Origin: Opitutaceae bacterium
GTDB taxonomy: Bacteria > Verrucomicrobiota > Verrucomicrobiia > Opitutales > Opitutaceae
Length of the DNA stretch: 64,000 nt
NCBI GenBank assembly: GCA_041395105.1
Contig: JAWLBB010000001.1
Location: forward strand, 1,116,001 to 1,180,000
Direction: 5' to 3'
Part shown: positions 35,320 through 45,000 of the stretch, in pieces
Numbering within the stretch: the first letter of the stretch is position 1
How the letters are laid out: each line of letters starts with the position of its first letter
Translations under genes and position numbers: made by a program
Notes under the pieces: model-generated
Seen by the model: the letters and a program-made list of their open reading frames with translations, nothing else
What the model was told of the DNA's origin: nothing
Database searches by the model: none

Positions 35320-36123
35320 ATGAACCAGACTGTCATTTTCGTTCATATCCCAAAGACGGCCGGAAATACCTTGAGAGCGGTCCTCACTAGGAATTGCGGC
35401 CCAGCCCGATTTTATTACCGAGAAGGAGGCGATCTTGGCCGTCTTGAGGCCTTCAAGCGAGATTATGCGACCGCGATCTCCAGGTTCGGAGTGGTTGGGG
35501 GGCATGTCTATTTCGGCTTTCACGAGGTAATGACGAACCCCTTCCGCTATCTGACGATGGTGAGGGAGCCTGTGTCTCGGGTGGTCTCGCAATATCGCTT
35601 TATACGGTCGGGACAGTCGGGCGCCTGGCTGAAGGGGCGTCTCGATGAGGTCTCTCTCCGGGAGTTCGTCGAACGCGGACTGGATGAGACCACCGACAAC
35701 TGTCAGGTCAGGCGTCTGGCGGGCCTTTACGGACGGTATGAAGAACAGCCCTATGGGGCGGCCCGGAAGTCACTCCTCGATGATGCGTGGAAGAACATCT
35801 GCCACCATCGGATTCTAGTCGGGGTGCAGAGCGAATTTGACCGCAGTCTTCTCCTCTACCGCAGAGAATTGGGATGGAAGCGACTCCCGGTTTATCGGAA
35901 CAAGAACGTGACCCGACCGGTCAAGGGAATTGCGAGGAAGCCGGAGTCGCTTGCGACGGAGGAAATCGAAGCCATTCGCGCGAAGAACCTTCTGGACCTG
36001 GAGCTCTATGGGAGGATCGACGAGAAATTCGGCGAAGTGCGTCAGTCGATCTCCGATCGTGACGTTCGACGTTTTCAATTTCTCAACCGGATGATCAATT
36101 CCCTGGCTTTCTGGAAGAAATGA
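35320..36123 (+). CDS. Sulfotransferase family 2-like protein
   Basis: 267 residues from the ATG at 35320. A TTG at 35290, overlapping the upstream stop, would add ten residues. VIFVHIPKTAGNTLRAVL carries the HIPKTAG 5'-phosphosulfate loop of the heparan-sulfate 2-O/chondroitin sulfotransferase-like family, and YLTMVREPVSRVVSQYRFI is the 3'-phosphate-binding motif with the conserved Arg and Ser. This family sulfates polysaccharide hydroxyls, which fits the glycosyltransferase context. It is the last gene of the run before the Wzc-like gene and is not closely related to the other two sulfotransferases here. Confidence 0.88.
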   Translation: MNQTVIFVHIPKTAGNTLRAVLTRNCGPARFYYREGGDLGRLEAFKRDYATAISRFGVVGGHVYFGFHEVMTNPFRYLTMVREPVSRVVSQYRFIRSGQSGAWLKGRLDEVSLREFVERGLDETTDNCQVRRLAGLYGRYEEQPYGAARKSLLDDAWKNICHHRILVGVQSEFDRSLLLYRRELGWKRLPVYRNKNVTRPVKGIARKPESLATEEIEAIRAKNLLDLELYGRIDEKFGEVRQSISDRDVRRFQFLNRMINSLAFWKK

Positions 36124-36302
36124 GAGGAATCGCTGAGAACCCGGCAGCGCGACCAGGTTTGGTTCGGGCGGATCGGTCCGGGCGCGGTCGTTCCGACTCC
36201 TTTAGGGAGTGAATGGACAATCCGCAGCTTTCCCGTTTACAGGTCCGGTGGCAGGGTCTAGAGACTGCAGCTTAAGGACGGGTTTAATTCCGTCGATTCA
36301 AC

Positions 36303-38453
36303 GTGGCAAACATGGACGCAGCTAATTCACTCGATCCCCTTTCTGATCCATTCAGCGGCGGGGAGAGCCTAAAACCGGCCGATTTCCTTCGGATGATCCG
36401 GGACCGTTGGTTCGTGGGTCTGTTTTTCGGGCTGCTGGCCGCGGGTGCCTTTGCCTACTTTTCGCTCCAACAGGTCCCGCTTTACCGGTCCAGCGCGTCG
36501 ATCCTCTTCGAGCGCACCGCTGACCAGGTGGTCAATATCCAGGGGGTGGTCGATGCCCAGATGATGCAGGGAACCGAGGATGTCATCCAGCGTCACCTGA
36601 TTCAGATCAACAGCGGGACGATGCTCAGCCGCGTGGTTCAGTCGCTCTCTCCCGAGGAACAGGAGGCCGTTGTTGCCCCCTACCGTTCCGAGGAGAATCC
36701 GAACCCTTCAGTCGCGGGAATCATCCGCGGATCTTCGAAAATCACTCAAGGGGGCGTTGTTTTCTACCTGACATTTCAGCATCGGGACCCAGAGGTGGCG
36801 GCCCTCCTGGCCAATGCCTTCGCTGACGAGTATATCAATTACATGCTGGACCGTGCGGGCCAGAGCAATGAGTCCGCCATCCGATTTCTCCGCGCCCGGG
36901 TAGAGGAGACCGGAGAGCGGGTTCGCCAGGGTGAATTGCGACTCCAGGAGTACCGGGAGCGGCTCAACGTGGTTTCACTTGAGGAAAACCAGAACATCGT
37001 GGTCCAGAATTTGAACCAGCTGAATAGCGCCTTGAGCGCAGCACGGATCAATCTTCTTCAGGCCGAAACGGAATTGAGCGGGGTTGAGGCGGCTTTGGCC
37101 GCCGGGCGGACCCCTCTGGAGATCCCGGCCATCACCCGGATCAGCAACGCGGAGACCCTCGAGGAGCAGATTCTGCAGCTTCGCGCGGATCGGGAGGTGC
37201 TCTCAGTAAAGTATCTGGATCGTCATCCCCAGATGATTCAGAATGAGGCTCAGATCAAAGTTCTGGAGGAGAGACTGCAGGCTTCCGTAAATCAGGCTTT
37301 AGAATCCCTGAAGACAACCCGAGACCAGGCCGCGGCGACCGTGGACCAGCTTGAGCAACGGCTTGCTGCGGCCGAGAAGGAATCTCTGGATCTGGACCGC
37401 CTGTCGGTGGACTTCAACGCTCTCCAGCGTAACCTCGAGAATGATCGATCCACCTTCAATCAGTTGCTCAACCGATTGAACGAGACTCTGGTCTCCAGCC
37501 AGCTAAGCACGACCAATGTGCGGATTGTGGATCGGGCCGGGGTTCCTTTTGTCCCATTCGCTCCGGATCGGAAGAAGATCTACATGATCACCGCAGTTCT
37601 GTTCCTGGGTCTGTTCGGCGGGCTTCCCATCGGATTGGGATTGATCAATGACAAGTTGAAGTCCCGACACGAGGTCGAGACCTACCTGAAACAGGATCTG
37701 ATCGGTGAGATTCCGCGCATCTCGACAATCACACGTGACAAGGTCCCACTAATCGTCCTTGAAGGAACGGAGGATCTGGAGGTCGAGTATTTCAATATCC
37801 TCTACAGTCAGGTGGAGCTCGTATCCAAGTTGCCCAAGCCGAAGGTTATGCTGGTGACAAGCAGCATGCCGGAGGAAGGCAAGTCCTTCGTCGCGAGCAA
37901 TCTGGCTGCGGCCTACAGTGCGCACGGTCTGAAGACCGTCCTGATCGACTGCGATTTCCGGCGCCCCAGTCATCACCGCTACCATGGCCTAGCCAACGAT
38001 TTTGGAGTCGTTCATTGGTACGAGAATCTCGGGAAGGAACAGATTCCGGTTGAGCCTCTTGATGATCAGGAACTGGGTCTGGTGCGACTTGGTGAGAATC
38101 TCAGTCTCCTTCGGTCCGGGGGATCCAGCCGTCGGCCCACATCGATGATTCAGGATGAAGCTTTTGCGAACCTGATCAGGAGTCTGAAGCAGCAGTATGA
38201 CATGGTGATCATTGATTCTCCTCCGGGGATGGTTTTCCCGGATGCCCTGCTGATGGCTCAATTGGCAGATGAGATACTTCTGGTTTGCCGATTCAACAAG
38301 GTCAGCAAACTCAAGGTTAAGGTCTTCCTGGACCGACTCCGCAATACGGAAACCCCACTGCTTGGGGTGGTCTTCAACGGTGCGCCTTCTGCCGGCACCA
38401 GTGGCACCAGTTACTACGATTACAAGGCCTACAAGGAATACGAGCACAGGTAG
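36303..38453 (+). CDS. Wzc-like polysaccharide co-polymerase with bacterial tyrosine kinase domain
   Basis: 716 residues from GTG 36303; an in-frame ATG at 36312 is equally possible. Layout: a transmembrane helix at about 36-56, a Wzz/GumC-type periplasmic coiled-coil region, a second helix at about 424-446, then a cytoplasmic BY-kinase. The kinase shows Walker A MPEEGKS (Lys527), Walker A' LIDCDFRRPS (about 547-556) and Walker B IIDSPPG (Asp638). A C-terminal tyrosine cluster, YYDYKAYKEYEHR, is the autophosphorylation tail. The protein regulates chain length and export in Wzy-dependent systems. A 179-bp leader separates it from the sulfotransferase, and a good terminator follows. No outer-membrane Wza-type exporter is seen in the window. 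Confidence 0.92.
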   Translation: MANMDAANSLDPLSDPFSGGESLKPADFLRMIRDRWFVGLFFGLLAAGAFAYFSLQQVPLYRSSASILFERTADQVVNIQGVVDAQMMQGTEDVIQRHLIQINSGTMLSRVVQSLSPEEQEAVVAPYRSEENPNPSVAGIIRGSSKITQGGVVFYLTFQHRDPEVAALLANAFADEYINYMLDRAGQSNESAIRFLRARVEETGERVRQGELRLQEYRERLNVVSLEENQNIVVQNLNQLNSALSAARINLLQAETELSGVEAALAAGRTPLEIPAITRISNAETLEEQILQLRADREVLSVKYLDRHPQMIQNEAQIKVLEERLQASVNQALESLKTTRDQAAATVDQLEQRLAAAEKESLDLDRLSVDFNALQRNLENDRSTFNQLLNRLNETLVSSQLSTTNVRIVDRAGVPFVPFAPDRKKIYMITAVLFLGLFGGLPIGLGLINDKLKSRHEVETYLKQDLIGEIPRISTITRDKVPLIVLEGTEDLEVEYFNILYSQVELVSKLPKPKVMLVTSSMPEEGKSFVASNLAAAYSAHGLKTVLIDCDFRRPSHHRYHGLANDFGVVHWYENLGKEQIPVEPLDDQELGLVRLGENLSLLRSGGSSRRPTSMIQDEAFANLIRSLKQQYDMVIIDSPPGMVFPDALLMAQLADEILLVCRFNKVSKLKVKVFLDRLRNTETPLLGVVFNGAPSAGTSGTSYYDYKAYKEYEHR

Positions 38454-38483
38454 CCTGCGACACTCTCTCGCTTCTTGACTCAC

Positions 38484-38520
38484 GAGCCCAGCCCTGATCC
38501 GGCTGGGTTCTTTTGTTTGT
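38484..38520 (+). terminator. Intrinsic terminator after the Wzc-like gene
   Basis: GAGCCCAGCC and GGCTGGGTTC form a 10-bp stem (one wobble) around a TGATCC-type loop, followed by TTTTGTTTG. It closes the EPS transcription unit. Confidence 0.85.
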
Positions 38521-38739
38521 CGGATCGTGGGGAGAATACCCAAGGGCCCGCCGGTTTCCCTTCAGCCTAGGGTGGATTTCTGACAGGGGTGCCTTACCCA
38601 TGGCCGACCGTGTGAAATCGGGCTGATTGATCGGCAGTATTCCGGTCAATCAGGCCGCAGTTCTTCGCGGTCTAGATCATCAGGATCTGATAAGAGAATT
38701 CCCGATACGAGGTGTTTTCATTCGTCGGTTTCGGCGACG

Positions 38740-41421
38740 ATGGTGCACCTCGTGAAGAAGGTACCGACTGTTGTCTCGCTCTATGGTGTTTGGCTGGTTG
38801 CCAGTGTCGGCATGGTCGGTTGGGTGTCAGCTGTTGCCGAGGCGCAGGACCGCTACATCGAGGTCATCAAGGGCAACATCTTCGTTCACCCGGGAGCGAC
38901 CGATCAGACTCGGCAATGGGTCCAGCGTTCGTCTCAAGCCGGATTCAATTCCATATCGATTGGCTCTCTTGAGAACCCGCCGAGCGGCACCGAGGCGACT
39001 CAGGGTTCTGAGTCAGGGCTGTTCACCTTGGCGGAGACTACCGCTATCGACATGCTGGTCTCCGCGGATCGCAACCCGGAGCGTTTTGCAGGTCTCAATC
39101 CGCTTGCGGTCAAGGCTATCCTGTTGACGGGGGCCCGTTTGAGCCAGGATGGTCCGGGCGTGTCTGACCGTATGGACAAATTGGATGGAGATCGGGGAAG
39201 CGGGCTGATCAGTCGCCACCGTAGCCTCGAACTCTTTTCCGCGGGTCGCAAAACGCCGGGTTCCAATGCGGAACGACCCATGGGCTGGGATCGGGCGATT
39301 GTCTATTCCGGTCACCCCAATCGCTATGGATTCGAAGTGGGTGAGGGCGCCGCCGGCGATTTCTCGGCTGCTCTGGCCCTCAATCCGGAACTGACCCCGT
39401 CCGGATCTTTTTCCGTGGCGGGTATTCCCCAGGCCCGACTTCGCCTTCGCCGTCAGACGGAGGATGGTGCGCCAGGTGAGATCATCCTTTCAAGCAAGGG
39501 TGGCAATCTGACCGAGTACCTCCATTTGGGATCCCTGTCCACAGGACACTACGTCCTGGAAGTCGAATCATCGGCTGACGGTCTGGTCTACGGGCTGGCT
39601 TGGCATTCGCAGGTCCATGGAATGGTGCCTCCGAAGGGAAACCATGACCCGGTGTTCATTTTCCGGAGGGGATCGTCCGATGACGAAATCGAATTGGGGA
39701 CGCGTGTGGAATTCTCCGGGGTGGCCTACGGAGCCCTGACCGATGCCGTGAAAATCGAGTTCTTTGCGGGATCGACGAAAATCGGGGAGACCAACCGGCC
39801 GGAGTTTGATTTCTCGTGGATCGCCAATCAATACGGTGTCTCTTCCATTTATGCGGTGGTTACGGACCGCTACGGGAACCAGGTCTTCTCCTCCGGTGCC
39901 AATGTGGGGGTCAGGATCCCGGAATCTCCTCCCGCGGCGGTAAGCGGACCGATCCTGCCGGCGAATCTCAGCGGCATCTATTGGGGCACAGTCAGTTCGG
40001 GTGGGGTAAAGGGTTGGATTGCCCTGAGCGTTCTTCCATCGGGTAGTGCGACCTGCCTTGGCTACTTCGGAGGTCAGAAACTCGCTTTTGTTGGCCGTGA
40101 TGGGGTGGTCGAATCGGATGGCCAGTTGTCTTTTCCCTCAATCGATGAAATCGGAGGTTCCTCGGTGGGCGTTGGAAGTCTGATCCCTGACGGTAGCTTG
40201 CGAGGTGCGATCAGCAAGGGAGTGGCCACAGTGTCATCTGCGGATGGCAAACTGGCGATTTCGGTAACACGGTCAACGTCGAGTGGAACCCTGCTCGAAT
40301 TGCAGGGGCTGGTTGAGCTGGGTGTTCTCAATCGCGATGGTGGGCGGGTCTTTCTGGTCAGTGATCGTTCAGGGAAGACCAAAGGAATCGTCAGCGCGGA
40401 CGGATCCCTGGTTGAGGTGAATACGATCATCAGGAATACCGGCACTCTCAGCCTGGATCTGGGCGATGGAAAGAGCCTGATGCTTGAACTTGGCGCGGCC
40501 TCTGGACAGGTGAGCGGAATCCTGAGCTCTGCAGGTCAACCTGATGAAGAACTGTTGGGGATACGTGACTCAATCGAGAGTCGAAAGAAGATCGCCAATA
40601 TCTCGACCCGGGGCCTGATCGGGAAGGGCAATGGGATGTTGATCGCGGGATTTGTGGTCGACGGAGACTCACCCAAACAGGTCCTCATTCGTGCGGTCGG
40701 ACCGTCCATGGCGAGTCTGGGTGTGGAAGGTATGGCGGGGGATCCGAAACTGATTGTTCGGAAAACCCTGGAGGGCGTTAACTCGATCGTCGCGATCAAC
40801 GAGGACTGGGATGCCTCGTCGAACCTGTTTGGAGACATCGGGGAAAAAGTCGGGGCGTTTCCGCTTCTTCCTGGCAAAACCGACGCCGCCATCATCCTTA
40901 CCCTGGAACCAGGCGTCTACACCGCTGAAATGTCGGATCCCGGCCGAGGTGGATTGAGTCTGATCGAGGTTTATGACGTCGAGAGCGAAGAGTCTCCGTC
41001 AAGTGACAGAATCGTGAATATCTCCACACGCGGCAAAGTCCACGGCGGAAAGGTCGCTCTGGTGGGTGGATTCGTGGTCGAAGGCAATGCGCCGAAATTG
41101 ATGCTTGTCCGCGGAGTTGGACCTTCTTTGGCGAATCTCGGGATCTCGGGATACCTCTCAGATGCAAACCTTACGATTGATCTCCAGGAAAACGGCCAGA
41201 GCATCCCGATCCAGGAGAATGACGACTGGGGCAAAGCGACGAATCCGGCCCTGATCCGGTCGGCTTCCGAGAAGGTCGGAGCATTTCCATTGAATGCCGA
41301 CGGCAAGGACGCCGCCATCCTGGTTCTTCTCAAACCTGGAGCCTATACCGCCAGATTGGGGGCCGTCGGGACGAAATCCGGAACTGCACTCCTGGAAGTC
41401 TACGAAGTCGGCGGTAATTAG
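38740..41421 (+). CDS. Large secreted protein with tandem C-terminal NISTRG-type domains
   Basis: 893 residues with an N-terminal signal peptide (about 8-35, ending near AVAEAQD). The middle holds an Ig-like segment (about 310-395, FEFSGVAYGAL-type strands) and a beta-rich region from about 410 containing IYWGTVSSGGVKGWIALS. The C-terminus is a tandem repeat of about 135 residues (about 617-750 and 755-893). Both copies carry NISTRG, a Gly-rich G-F-V-V segment, VGPS(M/L)A and a DDW/DW plus EKVGAFPL block. I associate this domain with extracellular Verrucomicrobiota proteins; its function is unknown to me. It has no PEP-CTERM tail. It lies between the EPS terminator and the NRPS and appears to be monocistronic. 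Confidence 0.78.
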   Translation: MVHLVKKVPTVVSLYGVWLVASVGMVGWVSAVAEAQDRYIEVIKGNIFVHPGATDQTRQWVQRSSQAGFNSISIGSLENPPSGTEATQGSESGLFTLAETTAIDMLVSADRNPERFAGLNPLAVKAILLTGARLSQDGPGVSDRMDKLDGDRGSGLISRHRSLELFSAGRKTPGSNAERPMGWDRAIVYSGHPNRYGFEVGEGAAGDFSAALALNPELTPSGSFSVAGIPQARLRLRRQTEDGAPGEIILSSKGGNLTEYLHLGSLSTGHYVLEVESSADGLVYGLAWHSQVHGMVPPKGNHDPVFIFRRGSSDDEIELGTRVEFSGVAYGALTDAVKIEFFAGSTKIGETNRPEFDFSWIANQYGVSSIYAVVTDRYGNQVFSSGANVGVRIPESPPAAVSGPILPANLSGIYWGTVSSGGVKGWIALSVLPSGSATCLGYFGGQKLAFVGRDGVVESDGQLSFPSIDEIGGSSVGVGSLIPDGSLRGAISKGVATVSSADGKLAISVTRSTSSGTLLELQGLVELGVLNRDGGRVFLVSDRSGKTKGIVSADGSLVEVNTIIRNTGTLSLDLGDGKSLMLELGAASGQVSGILSSAGQPDEELLGIRDSIESRKKIANISTRGLIGKGNGMLIAGFVVDGDSPKQVLIRAVGPSMASLGVEGMAGDPKLIVRKTLEGVNSIVAINEDWDASSNLFGDIGEKVGAFPLLPGKTDAAIILTLEPGVYTAEMSDPGRGGLSLIEVYDVESEESPSSDRIVNISTRGKVHGGKVALVGGFVVEGNAPKLMLVRGVGPSLANLGISGYLSDANLTIDLQENGQSIPIQENDDWGKATNPALIRSASEKVGAFPLNADGKDAAILVLLKPGAYTARLGAVGTKSGTALLEVYEVGGN

Positions 41422-42030
41422 CCGATCTGGTCCTTACTGGTGGTGACTTGAACAGATCTTCCCGGAGCCACGGGTTGAGGTGGGGACGCAGAGAGTCAGA
41501 TGAGGGTGAACAGCTTTCCCATGCGGTAGCGGTCGTGCAGGCTTGTCACGGCGTAGTCGCACGGAGCCGGAAGCACGACAGTTGCTCCCTTCTTCGGCGA
41601 AAAACGGCAGCGGCGATGCGAACCTGATGGATGAACCACGGCAGAGCGCGGTTGCTACATTAGCTGTTCTCGAGGTCATACGCCAGTTTTCGCGTTGCTG
41701 CTCCTCGGCAGGCTCAAACGCTTCCGGCAGGGGTTACCTCGCCACCGATGCATGAGCGGCCGGCATCGCAGGAAGTCCAGCCCTGGAAATCCGATCTGAG
41801 GACAGCTCATGATCGGGAATTTGGCTGGAATTGATCGTGTATTCTGCCGATTGAGTAGAATCCCTTGAGTTGATGTCCAATCCACGTCCCATTATCGAAT
41901 TCGGGCGCCCCCGCTGGCCATGGGCCAACGCAGGCGGGATATCTCCACTCCGCCATCGACATCGCTTTGAGATTGTCGGTAGAAGAGTTGGCGAATCCCT
42001 ATTCTGGATTCGGTTCTCCGTAGTTGGAAG
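41422..42030. other. Gap upstream of the NRPS; contains a MITE-like repeat, no gene seen
   Basis: 609 bp. The left half contains a repeat related to the one at 5261 (see the separate entry). The right half (about 41700-42030) should contain the NRPS promoter and leader, but I cannot point to boxes with confidence. GGAAGG at 42026-42031 is a possible ribosome site for the ATG at 42046. No open frame here has recognisable protein features. Confidence 0.55.
41548..41685. repeat. MITE-like repeat, copy 2
   Basis: It starts with the same ACGGCGTAGTCGC as copy 1 (41548-41560). The 34-bp block 41626-41659 is the reverse complement of 5308-5341 with two mismatches, and weaker similarity continues in inverted orientation. 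The element probably ends near GAGGTCATACGCC, a degenerate partner of the left terminal sequence. Confidence 0.55.
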
Positions 42031-45000
42031 GTGGGTCAGCAATTGATGACAAAACTGTCGGCAGATCGTGTCGGAGAACCGTCAGCTGTGACGGAGGTGG
42101 CCTTGACACCGACCCCCATGCAGGTGGCCATGGTTTTTGCCTCTGTCCGGGAACCGGCGGCCGGGAATTATATCCAACAGCTACGGATCCGATTTCGCGA
42201 GCCTACCAAGAGTGCAGACTGGCGGAATGCCTTTGAGATGGTCGCGGGTCGCCATGGGATCCTTCGGGCGCGATTTGACCTTTTGAAAGAGAACGGGCCA
42301 CAGGTGCGGATTGAATCCGCTGCGCCGATACCGTTTCGGGAACGCGATCTTTCCGGAGAGTCCCCAGAAGAGCGTGAAGGGATTGTCCGAGATTATCTGA
42401 CTGAGGATCAGCGCACGGGATTTCAGACCGATCAGGCGCCCTTGATGCGCCTCGCCTGGTTCACCCGTGGTGAGAAAGATCATGAACTGATCTGGACCTC
42501 GCACCATGCGCTCTTTGACGGTCGTGGACGCTACCTCATCCTCCGGGAAGTCAATGAGATCCATGATGCCCTGGCCTCGGGGCGGCCGGCGGAATTGCCG
42601 GAGCCCGCGGATTATCGTCAATTCCTTGACTGGATGGCGGCCAGTGATCCTGCGGACGACGAAGCTTTCTGGAAGTCAAAGTTGGCTGGCATGGAGGAAC
42701 CGCCGCCGTTGGGGGTCGCCGGGCCCGGCCCATCGCCGGTTGACAGTCATGACAGGCAGGCACTCAGGCAGAGCCTGGGGCACGGTCTGGGTGAGCAGCT
42801 CGAAGCTTTTGCCAAATCCACCGGGGTGACCGTCAATACCCTGGTCCAGGCGGCCTGGGCGCTGGTTCTCTGGCGCCAGACCGGACGTGATGAGGTGGTC
42901 TTTGGCGCGCCCAGAGCCTGCCGACACGGCTCGGTTCCCAAGGCAGGAGAGATGGTGGGTGTCATGGTCAACACGGTTCCTGTCCGCGTGCGGATGGACC
43001 GAAAGACGGGGGTCCTGACCCTCCTGAAGCAGCTTCGGGACCTCTGGGTCGAGATGCGGCCCCATGAACACGCGCCGGTAACCTTGATGCGTCGGGCGGC
43101 CGGACTCGGGCAGGGGGTTCCTCTCTTTGAGAGTCTGGTGGGCTTCGAAGGCTACGAACTGACCGACAGGTTGCGGCAGGATGACCCGCGGTGGATCAAT
43201 CGTGAGGCCGTCCTGGAGGCGCGGACGGAGTTGCCGCTGACCCTTCAGCTTTACCGCAGCGAAATCTGGGATCTCGTGCTCACCTACGATCCCGAACGCT
43301 TTCCCGGGAGAACGGCCGAGTGGTTCGCGGAGCGTTTCCGCACAGCCCTCGGGGCTCTAGTCAGGAGCGCGGATCTGACGATCGACGATATCCCGGTGGT
43401 CGGTCCGTCGGAAGCCGAACAGCTCCATTCATGGGGCGTACGTGAGGGACCCTACCCGGACGATGAAACCGTTCATGGCCGGTTTTCCAAAGTTGCCCGT
43501 GAGAATCGTGATCGTGAGGCCCTGGTTTTTGGTGAGGATGTCTGGACATACGGTGATCTCGAGGAGCGGTCGAACTGTCTCGCCGATTCTCTGTATCGGG
43601 ATTTCAAAGTGGACGGTCAATTGGTGGCCGTGATCGGGCCCCGGTGTCCGGAGCAGATCATGGCCATCATCGCCATCCTGAAGGCCGGAGGCGGCTACCT
43701 GCCACTGGATCCGGAATTCCCGGATGAGCGTCTGCGGCTGCTCATCGAGGAATCGGGAGCGGTCTGTCTGGTCGCCTGCGGCGGATGGAACGACGCGGGC
43801 CGGAATCTGGGTATCCCGGGCTGTGAGGCCCATTCAGGGTTTGCCCGATCGTCCTCTTCCCCATCCTCGTCGGCCGGCCCCGAGTCGCCGGCCTATGTCA
43901 TGTTCACCTCGGGTTCGACCGGTCGGCCCAAGGGCGTCGAGGTACCGCACCGGGGGATCATGCGCCTGCTCTTCGGAATCGACTATGTGGATCTCGGTCC
44001 GGAGCGATCGCTGATCCATCTTTCCCCGGCTGCCTTTGACGCATCGACCTTCGAGATCTGGGGTTCGCTGCTGCACGGTGGACGCTGCATCCTCTATCCC
44101 GAGCGTGTGCCGACGCCGGATCAGCTGGCGGAAATCATATGCAGGTATGAAGTAGATACGCTCTGGCTGACCTGCTCCCTCTTCAACTTCATGGTCGATG
44201 AGGCACCGGAGGTTCTTCGTCCGATCCGGCAACTCCTGACTGGAGGGGAGGCCTTGTCCCGGGATCATGTTGAAAGGGCCCTCAGGCACCTTCCCGAAAC
44301 CCGTCTGATCAATTGTTACGGTCCCACCGAGGCCACCACCTTCACCACGACCCACGAGGTTCCCCGTTCCTATCAGGCCTCCCAGGGGCCGGTATCGATC
44401 GGAGGGCCGATCAGCAACACGACCGTGCTCGTTGTGGATGAATCGGACCGCCTGGTTCCGATCGGGTGCGAAGGAGAACTGCTCATTGGCGGTCCCGGGG
44501 TGGCGCTCGGCTATCGGCGGAGGCCGGATCTGACCGGGGAGCGGTTTGTCCGGGTCTCTGGATTTCCCGATACGGTCTTCTACCGGACTGGGGATCGCGT
44601 CCATTGGCAGCTTGATGGCACGCTCGGTTTCGTCGGTCGCGAAGATGACCAGGTCAAGATCCGGGGTTTTCGGATTGAGCTCGGAGAGGTGGAATCGGAA
44701 TTGAAAAAGATTCCGGGTATCCGCCGGGCCTCCGTGATCCTCTTGAACCAGGCTCCGCGGGGAAAGGTGCTGGCTGCGGCCGTCGTTCTTTCCGGAGGGA
44801 TCGAAACGACAGTCGACGGGATGCGCCGGCAGTTGGCGTCCCGGGTCCCGGATTTCATGGTCCCGTCAGTGATCCGTATTCTGCGGGAATTGCCTCTCAA
44901 CGCCAACGGGAAAATCGATCGCAGGAAACTGGAAGAGGTTCTTTCATCTCCGGAGGCCGTCGTCGACTCCTCTCCTCCAGGTTCTCACGGAGATGATGTC

